From Fuscibacter oryzae (GTDB lineage Bacteria; Pseudomonadota; Alphaproteobacteria; Rhodobacterales; Rhodobacteraceae), in NCBI RefSeq assembly GCF_016765795.1, contig NZ_JAESVP010000014.1, positions 1 through 60,477 on the forward strand: a stretch of 60,477 nt of DNA, read 5' to 3'. Positions 36,158 to 44,347 of this stretch are shown piece by piece. The position numbers and the translations under genes are program-made. The notes beneath the pieces were generated by a model. That model did not search any database, had not been told where the DNA came from, and was given only the letters and a program-made list of their open reading frames with translations. How positions within the stretch are numbered: position 1 is the first letter of the stretch; each line of letters begins with the position of its first letter.

Positions 36158-36994
36158 ATGGAACGGCTTCAGGCGGCAATCGAAAAGGCCAGGGCGCAGC
36201 GGGAAGGCGCAGCACTGACACCGCAAGCGGCAACCGCTCCGGCGGCGACGGCCCCCTCGGCACCGATCTCGGTCGAAACCTCCGATCTGTGGCACAGCTT
36301 GCGCCCCCTCGACATGGAGGGCCTGCGCCGTCAAAGCCGCCAGCTGGTGACGTTGCAGCCCGGCGCGCCCTCTGCCCCCTTTGACATCCTGCGCACGCGG
36401 ATCACTCAGCAGGCCCAGGCCAATGGCTGGAAACGCATCGCCATCACCTCGCCGCACAGCGGCTGCGGCAAGACGATGACCACGGCGAACCTGGCCTTCA
36501 GCTTTGGCCGCCATGCCGAACAGCGCACCCTGGTGATCGATTTCGACATGCGGCGCGGCACGTTGGCCAAGACGCTGGGGCAAACCCCCGCCCACAACAT
36601 GGGCGATGTGCTGGAGGGGCGGGTTTCCTTTGCCGATCACGCCCTGCGCCATGGTGACAACGTGGCCTTCGGCTTGAATGGCAGTTCGGTCAAGAACCCG
36701 TCCGAACTGCTGCAAAGCACGCTGACCCGCGATGCGCTGACCGCAATCGAGGCGGCCTGGCAGCCCGATCTGGTGCTGTTCGACGTGCCCCCGCTGCGCG
36801 CCACCGATGACAGCATCGGCTTTCTGCGTCAGGTCGATGCGGCGATCATCATCGTTGCCGCCGAAGAGACCCCGATGAACCAGATCGACGTGGCCGAGCG
36901 GCAGGTGGCCGAGCTGACCAATGTCATGGGCATCGTCCTGAACAAATGCCGGATCATGGACGGGGATTATGGCTACGAATCCTACGACGCCTGA
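36158..36994 (+). CDS. BY-kinase-type tyrosine autokinase (CpsD/EpsB-like)
   Basis: A 278-residue P-loop kinase that works with Wzz to control polymerisation. Walker A is SPHSGCGKT (98-106), A' LVIDFDMR (125-132), and Walker B LVLFDVPP. The N-terminal 70 residues are Ala/Pro-rich and flexible. The tyrosine tail is very short (YGYESYDA, two or three Tyr). A GGAGAGAG ribosome-binding site precedes the ATG. The last 26 bp overlap the next glycosyltransferase gene. Confidence 0.9.
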   Translation: MERLQAAIEKARAQREGAALTPQAATAPAATAPSAPISVETSDLWHSLRPLDMEGLRRQSRQLVTLQPGAPSAPFDILRTRITQQAQANGWKRIAITSPHSGCGKTMTTANLAFSFGRHAEQRTLVIDFDMRRGTLAKTLGQTPAHNMGDVLEGRVSFADHALRHGDNVAFGLNGSSVKNPSELLQSTLTRDALTAIEAAWQPDLVLFDVPPLRATDDSIGFLRQVDAAIIIVAAEETPMNQIDVAERQVAELTNVMGIVLNKCRIMDGDYGYESYDA

Positions 36995-37865
36995 TCTGGC
37001 GGCGGTGGGCAGTGCAGCGATTGCCGTCATCATCCCGCATTACAACGATGTGGCCCGTCTGGCGCGCTGCCTGACGGCGCTGCAACCGCAACTGGCCCCG
37101 GATGTGGAGCTGGTTGTGGTGGACAATGCCTCGACCGACAGCCTTGATCCGGCCCGCGCCGCCCTGCCCGGGGTGAGGATCGTGACCGAAACGGCCAAGG
37201 GCGCGGCACTGGCGCGCAATCGCGGCGTGGCCGAAACCTCGGCGCCCGTTCTGGCGTTCCTTGACAGCGATTGCCTGCCTGCCGCCGACTGGCTGGCCAT
37301 GGCCCGTGCCACGGGCGCGCGGACAGATGGTGATCTGTTCGGCGGCCGGATCGACGTGTTTGACGAAACCCCGCCCCCCCGTTCGGGGGCCGAGGCGTTC
37401 GAGGCGGTCTTTGCCTTCGACTGGCGTGGCTATATCGAGGAAAAGGGCTTTTCCGTCACCGCCAATCTGGTGACCCGGCGGGATGTGTTTAAGGCCACCG
37501 GCCCTTTCATCCATGGCGTGTCCGAGGATCTGGACTGGTGCCACCGGGCGACGGCGCAAGGGTTCCGGCTGGCGACCGCGCCTGACTTGCGGGTGGGCCA
37601 TCCGTCCCGTCAGGATTGGCAGGCCCTTCGCAAAAAATGGCTGCGCCTGACGCGTGAGGCGTTCAAGCTGGAACCCAGCCGCGCGGCCTGGGCGCTGAAG
37701 GCATTGGCGATGCCGGTCAGTGCGCTGGTGCATCTGCCGAAGGTGATCGCGTCCCCACGGCTGATGGGCCCGGCCGAGCGGTTCTGCGGGGCAGCAACGC
37801 TGATCCGCCTGCGCCTTGCCCGCATGGTCTGGATGCTGCGACAGGCGGTTGGTGGCAGGGTCTGA
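36969..37865 (+). CDS. Glycosyltransferase family 2
   Basis: A 298-residue GT-A transferase: AVIIPHYNDVARLARCL, VVVDNASTD, and a metal-binding FLDSDCLP. EDLDWCHRA is the catalytic ED-type motif. A C-terminal amphipathic region may sit on the membrane. Its start lies inside the kinase gene, indicating coupled translation. It ends the plus-strand EPS operon, facing the second VPLPA-CTERM gene. Confidence 0.9.
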   Translation: MATNPTTPDLAAVGSAAIAVIIPHYNDVARLARCLTALQPQLAPDVELVVVDNASTDSLDPARAALPGVRIVTETAKGAALARNRGVAETSAPVLAFLDSDCLPAADWLAMARATGARTDGDLFGGRIDVFDETPPPRSGAEAFEAVFAFDWRGYIEEKGFSVTANLVTRRDVFKATGPFIHGVSEDLDWCHRATAQGFRLATAPDLRVGHPSRQDWQALRKKWLRLTREAFKLEPSRAAWALKALAMPVSALVHLPKVIASPRLMGPAERFCGAATLIRLRLARMVWMLRQAVGGRV

Positions 37866-37870
37866 AACGC

Positions 37871-37894
37871 AAAAGGGCGACCCGAAGGTCGCCC
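37871..37894 (-). terminator. Rho-independent terminator of the second VPLPA-CTERM gene
   Basis: On the minus strand the stem is GGGCGACC / GGTCGCCC with a TTCG loop followed by TTTT. It also lies 10 bp after the stop of the convergent glycosyltransferase gene and may act on both strands. Confidence 0.85.
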
Positions 37895-37919
37895 CCTGCA
37901 AGTCCATGGGCCGAAAGGC

Positions 37920-38483
37920 TCAGGCCTTCTTGGCGCGACGACGCAGAGCGCCGAGGCCAGCAACGGCACCAGCCAGCATCAGGCCAGCAGCCGGAACCGG
38001 CACGGGCGAGAAGCTGATCGAGTCGACGTCGAAACCGTCACGACCGGCGCGAACCGGGCTGGCGTCGACCAGTTTCACATAACGGAAACCTTCGGTCGCG
38101 AAGGTAAGGGTCGTGCCGCCCGGCAGACCAGCCTGCTGGTTAGAGACGTAGGCAACAGCCGGAGCGCTGAAATCAAGCGTCTTGCTGACATAGACCCACA
38201 TCCGCTCGATATAGCCTTCAAGGTTGAAGGTCACTTCCGAGACGGCACCGGGGGTGGTTGCCATGCCGACACCGAAGTCAAGCACCAGATTACCACCGAG
38301 GCCGAGCGAGTAGAACACGCCATCCGCAGCACCGATAACGGCATTGGGGTTCGAACGGTCAAGGGCGACGGTGGTTCCGTTCTGGTCCGACGAAACAATA
38401 GCTTGGGCATAGACGGGAGCGGCGTTGGCGGCACCGGTCGATGCTGCAAACGCGAGCGCAAGACTCAGGAGGGTTTTTTTCAT
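37920..38483 (-). CDS. VPLPA-CTERM sorting-domain protein, paralogue 2
   Basis: A 187-residue secreted protein and predicted exosortase D substrate. It has a signal peptide (MKKTLLSLALAFAAST, cut near ANA-AP). The extracellular domain is homologous to the product at 9.6 kb (GAADGVFYSLGLGGNLVLDF against GAEDGLFVSLGIGGSIVLSF). The sorting tail is VPVPAAG (161-167), a hydrophobic helix, and LRRRAKKA. The ribosome-binding site is AGAGGAC. It is a single gene with its own terminator, like its paralogue. Confidence 0.92.
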   Translation of the reverse strand: MKKTLLSLALAFAASTGAANAAPVYAQAIVSSDQNGTTVALDRSNPNAVIGAADGVFYSLGLGGNLVLDFGVGMATTPGAVSEVTFNLEGYIERMWVYVSKTLDFSAPAVAYVSNQQAGLPGGTTLTFATEGFRYVKLVDASPVRAGRDGFDVDSISFSPVPVPAAGLMLAGAVAGLGALRRRAKKA

Positions 38484-39049
38484 AAGCAGCGTCCTCTTTA
38501 CATGGGCTCCCTGTCGGTGGGGGCCAGGGGGAGAAATTTTGGCACAATGAGCGAGTGGAAAAAAGAAACGCTCAACCGCCCGCTGACCATAGCCCGAAAA
38601 GCGGATTCCTTCAAGTTTTCGCTACCCAGAAATGCGGAAACATTAAGGCGGAAGCGTGAAATACCTAGGGTAATGTTGTGAAAGATTTTGACAACTCAGA
38701 GTTGTTTATCTTGTGCCTCTTGCGCGAAAGATCTGCCCATTTGGTGGACATGCGGGCACAATATACGCGGACAGTTTCTCATTTCGATACAATATGCATG
38801 AAGCGCAAAAAGCGGCCTTCTGTGGCTGAGGCGCATCGGTCATCGGGTTTGGCACAAAAGGGTTTTGTCTGGCACCGCCTTGATTCGGCAGATGCAGAAT
38901 CCAGCGCTGCACCTGCAAGAAGTTACATGTTCAACCCCTGCCCCTTCGGTGTATGCTGGGCTTCCGGCTTGGCGGTCGGGATACCGCCATAGACCTAGAT
39001 CCCGCCCGACCATCAGAACGACGACGACCCGCGAAGAAAGCACCGCCCC
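38484..39049. promoter_or_regulatory. Divergent region between VPLPA-CTERM 2 and the polymerase gene, with palindrome
   Basis: No believable gene. A perfect palindrome ACAACTC-A-GAGTTGT lies at 38691-38705, overlapping a TTGACA -35-like hexamer (38689-38694), which makes it an operator candidate. A near-copy of the ATTGTTTCC motif, on the minus strand, lies at 38636-38644. The rest shows no repeat or RNA gene. Confidence 0.45.
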
Positions 39050-40420
39050 TTGTCCGACAGTGTCTCCTCTCCCCAGGCCAGCGCCGTCCGTAGCTACCCG
39101 CAGGAAGAGCCAAAGCCGCCTTTGGCGATCTTTCTGCTTTTGATCCTTGTGGTGATGGTTCCGATTGAGTTCAGCCTCAAACTGGGCAGTCTGTCATTGA
39201 CGGCCTCGCGGCTGTATCTGGTTTTTCTGACCTTTATGATCCTGCCCTATCTGGGCGAGTTGAAGCTGCGCGCTTTCGATTGGTTCTTCATCGGCCATGT
39301 GGCCTGGACCTGCGTCGCCTATGCCAAGATCTATGGGGTAGGCGGCGCGGTGGAAATGTCGGGTTCCTACTTTCTGGAGTTCCTAACAGTCTATCTGGCT
39401 GTGCGCATCTATCTGCAACGGATTGAGCAAATTCGCGCAGTCGTTAGCCTTTTGTTTTTGCTGGCCTTTATATCTGGCGTGTTGGCCTTGCCCGAGGCCT
39501 TGACCGGTGTGCACTTCATACATGATCTGGGTACGTCGATTACCGGCATTGTCTACAGGCTGAACAACGAGATGCGCATGGGCATCTATCGCGCTTCGTC
39601 GTTCTTCGAGCACCCTATTCTTTACGGCGTCTTCTGTGCATCCAGCTTTGGTCTCATGTGGTTTACAAGTTCCGCAGTCCAAAGGATGTATCGGGCACCT
39701 GTCCTGATGCTGGCAACTTGGTTTTCCGCCTCTTCGGCCCCACTTCTGGTACTTTTAATCCAGATATCGCTGATAATTGCAGAGAAATTCACCCGCCATC
39801 TGAAGCGGCGGGACAAACTTCTTGCCTGGGCTGCGGGGGCTTTCGTGCTGGCTATGCAGACCTTTACCGGTCGGGGGGTCGTTGGCATCGTGACGATGAT
39901 CACCATCAATCCAGGCACGGCCTATACTCGGCGCGCGCAATGGAATTTCGCTATTGATGACGTCATGCGCCATCCTTGGCTGGGCTTCATTCCCAGCACC
40001 TATACCCGCCCGTTCTGGTTGGCCCCCAGCATCGACAACTGGTGGCTGCTGGTCATGATGCGTTCGGGAATTCCCTCGCTGATCCTTCTGGCCCTCAGCG
40101 TTCTGTTCATGTGGATCGCCATTGCCAGACGGCAAGATGTGCCACTCCTTTTCAGCCAGTTGAGGACGGGTTGGGGGCTGATGATGATTGCTGTTCTGCT
40201 GGGCGCGGCCACCGTGACTTTCTTTGGCAAGTTGCAGCCGCTATTTTCCTTTTATCTGGGTATGGGGGCAGCGCTGGCGACCTGCACTCTGCCTGCTGCT
40301 AATGCGGGCACTCTGCCTGCCCCACAGGGGCGCAGCGAGCTAAATTATACACGCTTTCCAAGGTCATCAACGCGTACGCCATCTGTCCCACCCACCGCAA
40401 GGAAACCTGCCAAGCCATGA
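39050..40420 (+). CDS. Wzy-like polysaccharide polymerase / O-antigen ligase-type membrane protein
   Basis: A 456-residue polytopic protein with about 10-11 helices and a large loop after GTAYTRRAQWNFAIDDVMRH. This resembles the Wzy_C-type region in which an RxxxW-like segment precedes HPWLGFIP. The start is a TTG with GAAGAAAG upstream. The C-terminal 60 residues are polar and low-complexity, perhaps over-extended by the open frame but ending in an ATGA overlap with the next gene. The sequence is too variable to separate polymerase from ligase; as the only such protein here, polymerase is preferred. Confidence 0.75.
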   Translation: MSDSVSSPQASAVRSYPQEEPKPPLAIFLLLILVVMVPIEFSLKLGSLSLTASRLYLVFLTFMILPYLGELKLRAFDWFFIGHVAWTCVAYAKIYGVGGAVEMSGSYFLEFLTVYLAVRIYLQRIEQIRAVVSLLFLLAFISGVLALPEALTGVHFIHDLGTSITGIVYRLNNEMRMGIYRASSFFEHPILYGVFCASSFGLMWFTSSAVQRMYRAPVLMLATWFSASSAPLLVLLIQISLIIAEKFTRHLKRRDKLLAWAAGAFVLAMQTFTGRGVVGIVTMITINPGTAYTRRAQWNFAIDDVMRHPWLGFIPSTYTRPFWLAPSIDNWWLLVMMRSGIPSLILLALSVLFMWIAIARRQDVPLLFSQLRTGWGLMMIAVLLGAATVTFFGKLQPLFSFYLGMGAALATCTLPAANAGTLPAPQGRSELNYTRFPRSSTRTPSVPPTARKPAKP

Positions 40421-41568
40421 CTACCACCCCGGACATGCGGCCCCTCAGCCCGCGGCTGCATCATCTGGATGCCTTGCGAAGTGCTGCCATCCTTTACGGG
40501 GTCCTTGTTCACACGGCCACTTTGGGAGTGACCTGGCCCTTGACGCTGATTTCGGACATTTCGGGCTATTTTCGAATGGGAACCTTTTTCCTTGTGTCCG
40601 GATTCTTTGGGGCCATGGTTTTGCAACGGTTTGGCACGGCGGCTTTCCTGAAGAAACGTGCGCTTGCGCTGCTAGTGCCCTTGGCGTGTGGATTGTTGTT
40701 TCTAAATCCTGTCACCAACTGGCTTGTCTGGAATTGGCACAACCCCCCCCTGCCCTTGCAGGACTTTCTGCGGCAGGCTTGGGCCGGATCATTGCCCTTC
40801 CCGCGCAACGGGCCAATGGTCTGGCACCTGCATCTGTGGTTCCTGATCTCGCTTACTTTCTATGCTTTGATGGCACCTGTGGCGGTGACGCTGGCGCGCC
40901 GCCTTGGCAGAGTTGTGGTTCCCTTGGGTGATAGGCTCGCACAACTACCGGGCTGGCTATGTGTGATGCTCACAGCGGTTTTTCTCGCGCTGACTTCCCT
41001 TGGTTTGCGCGGTTTCTACGAAATTGCGCTGGAGCGTATCTTACCGCATGACGGCTGGAACATTCCCTGGTTGGTTCGAACAACCTTCTATTACTGGCCA
41101 ATGTTCCTGACAGGCATGGCAGTATTCCATCATCCGGGCTTTGCGGCGCGGTTTCAGGCCGTCAGCTTGCCAGCATTGGCTTTGGGCGCGACGGCGGTGA
41201 TTTTCACGCGCGAGACAATGGTTCAGGATGGCATGCTGTGGGAGGTGGTGCAGTTGCTGACCCGTGCCTTCCTGACTGTTTCTGCCATTGCAGCCCTGAT
41301 GGCGGTATTCGGGCGCTGGTTCAGCCAGCCGGGATTCCTGTCGCGCAGCGCGGATGCCGTCTATTCAATCTACATCCTTCACTTCCTGCTGATCTATCTG
41401 ATTGCTTCCGCCCTGAAACCCTTTGACCTGCACGAGGTGCCCCGCTTCTTGCTTGTGGCCGGGCTTACTATCGTGGGGTTATTCGCCCTTCATCGCTTTG
41501 TTATAAAACCAAGCGCCCTTCTTAGTTTGATGTTCAACGGGAAACCCCTCTCATCCAGAAAGAGATAG
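40417..41568 (+). CDS. Membrane acyltransferase, family 3 (MdoC/OpgC- or ExoZ-like)
   Basis: A 383-residue membrane O-acyltransferase. HHLDALRSAAILYGVLVHTA carries the conserved Arg and His, and RMGTFFLVSGFFGAMV is the second family landmark. About 10 helices follow, with VYSIYILHFLLIYL near the C-terminus. It overlaps the polymerase gene by 4 bp. Together with the family member at 5.6 kb, it implies at least two acyl decorations of the polymer. Confidence 0.9.
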   Translation: MTTTPDMRPLSPRLHHLDALRSAAILYGVLVHTATLGVTWPLTLISDISGYFRMGTFFLVSGFFGAMVLQRFGTAAFLKKRALALLVPLACGLLFLNPVTNWLVWNWHNPPLPLQDFLRQAWAGSLPFPRNGPMVWHLHLWFLISLTFYALMAPVAVTLARRLGRVVVPLGDRLAQLPGWLCVMLTAVFLALTSLGLRGFYEIALERILPHDGWNIPWLVRTTFYYWPMFLTGMAVFHHPGFAARFQAVSLPALALGATAVIFTRETMVQDGMLWEVVQLLTRAFLTVSAIAALMAVFGRWFSQPGFLSRSADAVYSIYILHFLLIYLIASALKPFDLHEVPRFLLVAGLTIVGLFALHRFVIKPSALLSLMFNGKPLSSRKR

Positions 41569-41787
41569 GGAAAGGTGGAGACGGTTCGAAGCCCGGCAGC
41601 AGCAAGATTTACACCCACAGGCTGAATTTCATGCATAGAGCACCCGCTGTGGCCTGCAAGCGGTCCAGAATTGGCATTGAAATGTTTCCAGAAGCGCGCT
41701 CGCATTAATGTGCCTGAGTGCTAGGGTTTCACATTCTGTTGAACATTGCAGGGGTTGCGGTGTGTCTGATCCGCCGGGGGGCAGGGT
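41569..41787. other. Intergenic gap before the PP-loop gene
   Basis: No gene or clear terminator seen; it presumably carries the promoter of the next gene. Confidence 0.35.
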
Positions 41788-43077
41788 ATGATTGTTGCAG
41801 GCAATTTTCGGGTCGAGGACAGGCATCAGGGCATTGAGGTTTCCTGCGCGCTGCGGGGCGAGGGCTTTCCCGATCGGCTGACCTTTCACGCCCCCCATGC
41901 CACGGCCCATACTGTGGATGTTGCACAGCCGAACTGGGCGGCGATGGCGTTGATCTGGCCGGCCATGCTGATGGGGCAGGATCTGGTGATCGAGGCGGAC
42001 CTCTCGCCGCTGCTGCTTTACAACATGCAGAACGACCTGATGGCTTTGATGCGGAATTACGAGCCGCGGCTGAAACCCATCCGTATTACGGCGGGGCTTT
42101 CCGGGGATATCCAGCCGAAGGCGGGGCGCGATGTGATGACGGGGTTTTCCGGCGGAGTGGACAGCTTTTCCACCTTTGCCCTTTATACCCGGCCCCAAGT
42201 GCCGCCCAGCTTGCAAATGACAGCGCTGGCGGTGTTTCAGGTGGGTGCCCTTGGCCCCACGGCGCGCAGTGAGGAACTGTTGCCCCCGGCGGTTGCCCAT
42301 GCGCGGGCCCATGCCGATGACCATGGGCTGAAAACCTATTCGCTGTCGTCAAACATGGATGAGGTCTTTGCCCCGGCCAAGCCCTTTGGCCCGGTGGATT
42401 TCCGCACCACCGTGGGCTTTCGCAATGCCGCCGCCGCCCTGCTGATGCAAAACGGCGTGGGCACCTATCTGCCTTCGGGAACGGTGGCCTATAACCGCGC
42501 GACCTTTGGCCCCTATAGCTGCACCGAGCCGCTCGACCCTGCCTTGCAGCCCCTGTTTTCAACCGAAAAGCTGCGGGTCCAACCGGCGGGCGCAGGACTT
42601 AGCCGGATCGACAAGATTGCCCTGATTGCCGACGATCCACAGGCGCAGCGGCGGCTGAACGTCTGTATCAGCCCGCCGGGGCGTCCGCGACCGACCACCA
42701 CGCTGAACTGTTCGGCTTGCTGGAAATGTATCCAGACCCTGCTGGTGCTGGAGGCGATGGGCAAGCTGGAGGGTTTTGCCCCGGTCTTTGATCTGGGCTT
42801 TTACCGGGCCAACCGCCGCCGCCTGCTACAATCCTTGTCCGATCTGGCCTTTGGCCAGAATTACCTGACCGCGCAGGAACAGATCCTCTATGCCCGCGCC
42901 CATGGGCTGGAGGTGCCCCGGGCGCGCGGCAAGGCAGAGCGTCGGCTGCGCAAGCTGGCCCGGGCCGTGCTGCGGCGGGGACAGGGCAAACCCTATGCCC
43001 CCGCCCATGCAGGCGCGATCACTCCTCCCGGAAGGCGCGCATCACCTGATGCGACATCGGCGCCAGAAGGTAGCTGA
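41788..43077 (+). CDS. PP-loop ATP pyrophosphatase-like protein with QueC-type cysteine cluster
   Basis: A 429-residue protein of unknown role. The PP-loop SGGVDS (121-126) is that of N-type ATP pyrophosphatases, which adenylate a carbonyl or carboxylate. Later cysteines C293, C308, C311 and C314 (NCSACWKC at the core) resemble the zinc site of QueC. The N-terminal 110 residues are not part of that fold as I know it, and the C-terminus is basic and low-complexity. No queuosine genes are nearby; the neighbours are polysaccharide genes. One inference is amidation or similar activation of a uronic acid or other sugar carboxylate. The 3' end overlaps the opposing adaptor gene by 59 bp. Confidence 0.72.
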   Translation: MIVAGNFRVEDRHQGIEVSCALRGEGFPDRLTFHAPHATAHTVDVAQPNWAAMALIWPAMLMGQDLVIEADLSPLLLYNMQNDLMALMRNYEPRLKPIRITAGLSGDIQPKAGRDVMTGFSGGVDSFSTFALYTRPQVPPSLQMTALAVFQVGALGPTARSEELLPPAVAHARAHADDHGLKTYSLSSNMDEVFAPAKPFGPVDFRTTVGFRNAAAALLMQNGVGTYLPSGTVAYNRATFGPYSCTEPLDPALQPLFSTEKLRVQPAGAGLSRIDKIALIADDPQAQRRLNVCISPPGRPRPTTTLNCSACWKCIQTLLVLEAMGKLEGFAPVFDLGFYRANRRRLLQSLSDLAFGQNYLTAQEQILYARAHGLEVPRARGKAERRLRKLARAVLRRGQGKPYAPAHAGAITPPGRRASPDATSAPEGS

Positions 43078-44347
43078 GAACCGAGCGGTCGCCGGTTTTC
43101 AGGAAGGCTTCCACCGGCATTCCCGGCAGGATTTCCACGCCCTTCAGGCGATGCAATTCCTCTGGCGTGACGGCCAGTGTCAGGCGGTAAAAGCTTTGCC
43201 CGGTTTGCGGATCGGCGATGGCGGCAGGCGAGATGCTGGCCACCTGCGCCTCAAGCCGCGGGGTGCTGCGGGGATCAAGGCTGGGGAACACCAGTTGTGC
43301 GCCCTGCCCGACATGCACGCGCTCGATATCCTGCGCGCCAAGGCGCAACTCGAATTCGACAGCCCCTGTTTGCGGCACGATCTGCATCATCACGGCCCCG
43401 GGGGCGACGACGCCGCCTTCGGTGGTGACCTGCAATTCATGCACGATGCCGGTGGCCGGGGCCTTGATGTCCACCCGCGATAGCTGGTCGTTCAGGGTGA
43501 TGATCTCCAGCACCAGCTCTTCCACCTCGGTGCCGGTGGTGCGCAGATCGGTCGAGACCTGTTCAAGGAAAGCGCGGTCGGCCTGATCCACCTCAAGCTG
43601 GGCATCGCGGATCGCGTTTTCCAACCGGGCGCGTTCGGCCTTGTCGCCGGCAATCTCGCCCATCAGGCCGGCGCGGTTGCTTTGCAACTCCAGCTTCTGG
43701 CTTTCGCGCACCATGCCTTTTGCGAACAGTTGTTCGGTCGTGGCCAGTTCCTTTTCGACAAGGGTCAGCTGTTCCGCACGGGCGGCGATCTGGGCATCCA
43801 TCCCGTCAATCTGGTTATTGAACTGGGCGATCCGTTCGGCCAGTTGGGCACGACGCCCGTCGCGCTGTGAGGCGCGGGCGGCAAAGATCTGGCGCTGGCC
43901 CGCCTCGGCCTGAGCCGTATCCGGGGCGGTAAAGGGCAGGGTGGCATGGGCAAAGGCCGGCTGGGCCAGCCCGGCTTGTTCCGATTGCAGCCGGTCGCGC
44001 AGCGTCAGCGCCGCCGCAAGCCGGTTCATCGCCATGTCGCGCTTGGCCTTGATCAGCGTGGGGTCCAGCCGCAAGACCACCTGGCCCGCCTGAACATGAT
44101 CGCCATTGGCAACCAGAATGTGCTGCACCTCGCCGCCATCCAGACTTTGCACCACACGCGGTTTGCCGGGCACCACGGCCTGACCGGGGGTGACGACGGC
44201 GCCGCTGATCGGGGTGAAATGGGCCCAGGCCAGAAAGACCGCCATCATCGCCAGGCTGCCCAGCATGCCGATGCGGGTGGCGCGGCCAAGTTCGGTGCGG
44301 GGCTGCGCGCCATGGGGGGCAGCCAACGGAGCAAGAGCGGCGGTCAT
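43019..44347 (-). CDS. Type I secretion periplasmic adaptor (HlyD/PrtE/PrsE family)
   Basis: A 442-residue membrane fusion protein linking the ABC exporter to an outer-membrane channel. There is a single N-terminal helix (about 26-43), a lipoyl/barrel-sandwich half GGEVQHILVANGDHVQAGQVV, and long coiled-coil hairpins (about 150-290). The second lipoyl half is KAPATGIVHELQVTTEGGVV, and the family C-terminal signature includes GMPVEAFLKTGDRSVLSYLLAP. Its start overlaps the exporter stop by 4 bp. Confidence 0.93.
   Translation of the reverse strand: MTAALAPLAAPHGAQPRTELGRATRIGMLGSLAMMAVFLAWAHFTPISGAVVTPGQAVVPGKPRVVQSLDGGEVQHILVANGDHVQAGQVVLRLDPTLIKAKRDMAMNRLAAALTLRDRLQSEQAGLAQPAFAHATLPFTAPDTAQAEAGQRQIFAARASQRDGRRAQLAERIAQFNNQIDGMDAQIAARAEQLTLVEKELATTEQLFAKGMVRESQKLELQSNRAGLMGEIAGDKAERARLENAIRDAQLEVDQADRAFLEQVSTDLRTTGTEVEELVLEIITLNDQLSRVDIKAPATGIVHELQVTTEGGVVAPGAVMMQIVPQTGAVEFELRLGAQDIERVHVGQGAQLVFPSLDPRSTPRLEAQVASISPAAIADPQTGQSFYRLTLAVTPEELHRLKGVEILPGMPVEAFLKTGDRSVLSYLLAPMSHQVMRAFREE

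Noticed and set aside
38678-38992. A 104-codon open frame upstream of the polymerase gene
   Set aside because: Mixed-composition sequence with no domain and overlapping an operator-like palindrome; not supported as a gene.
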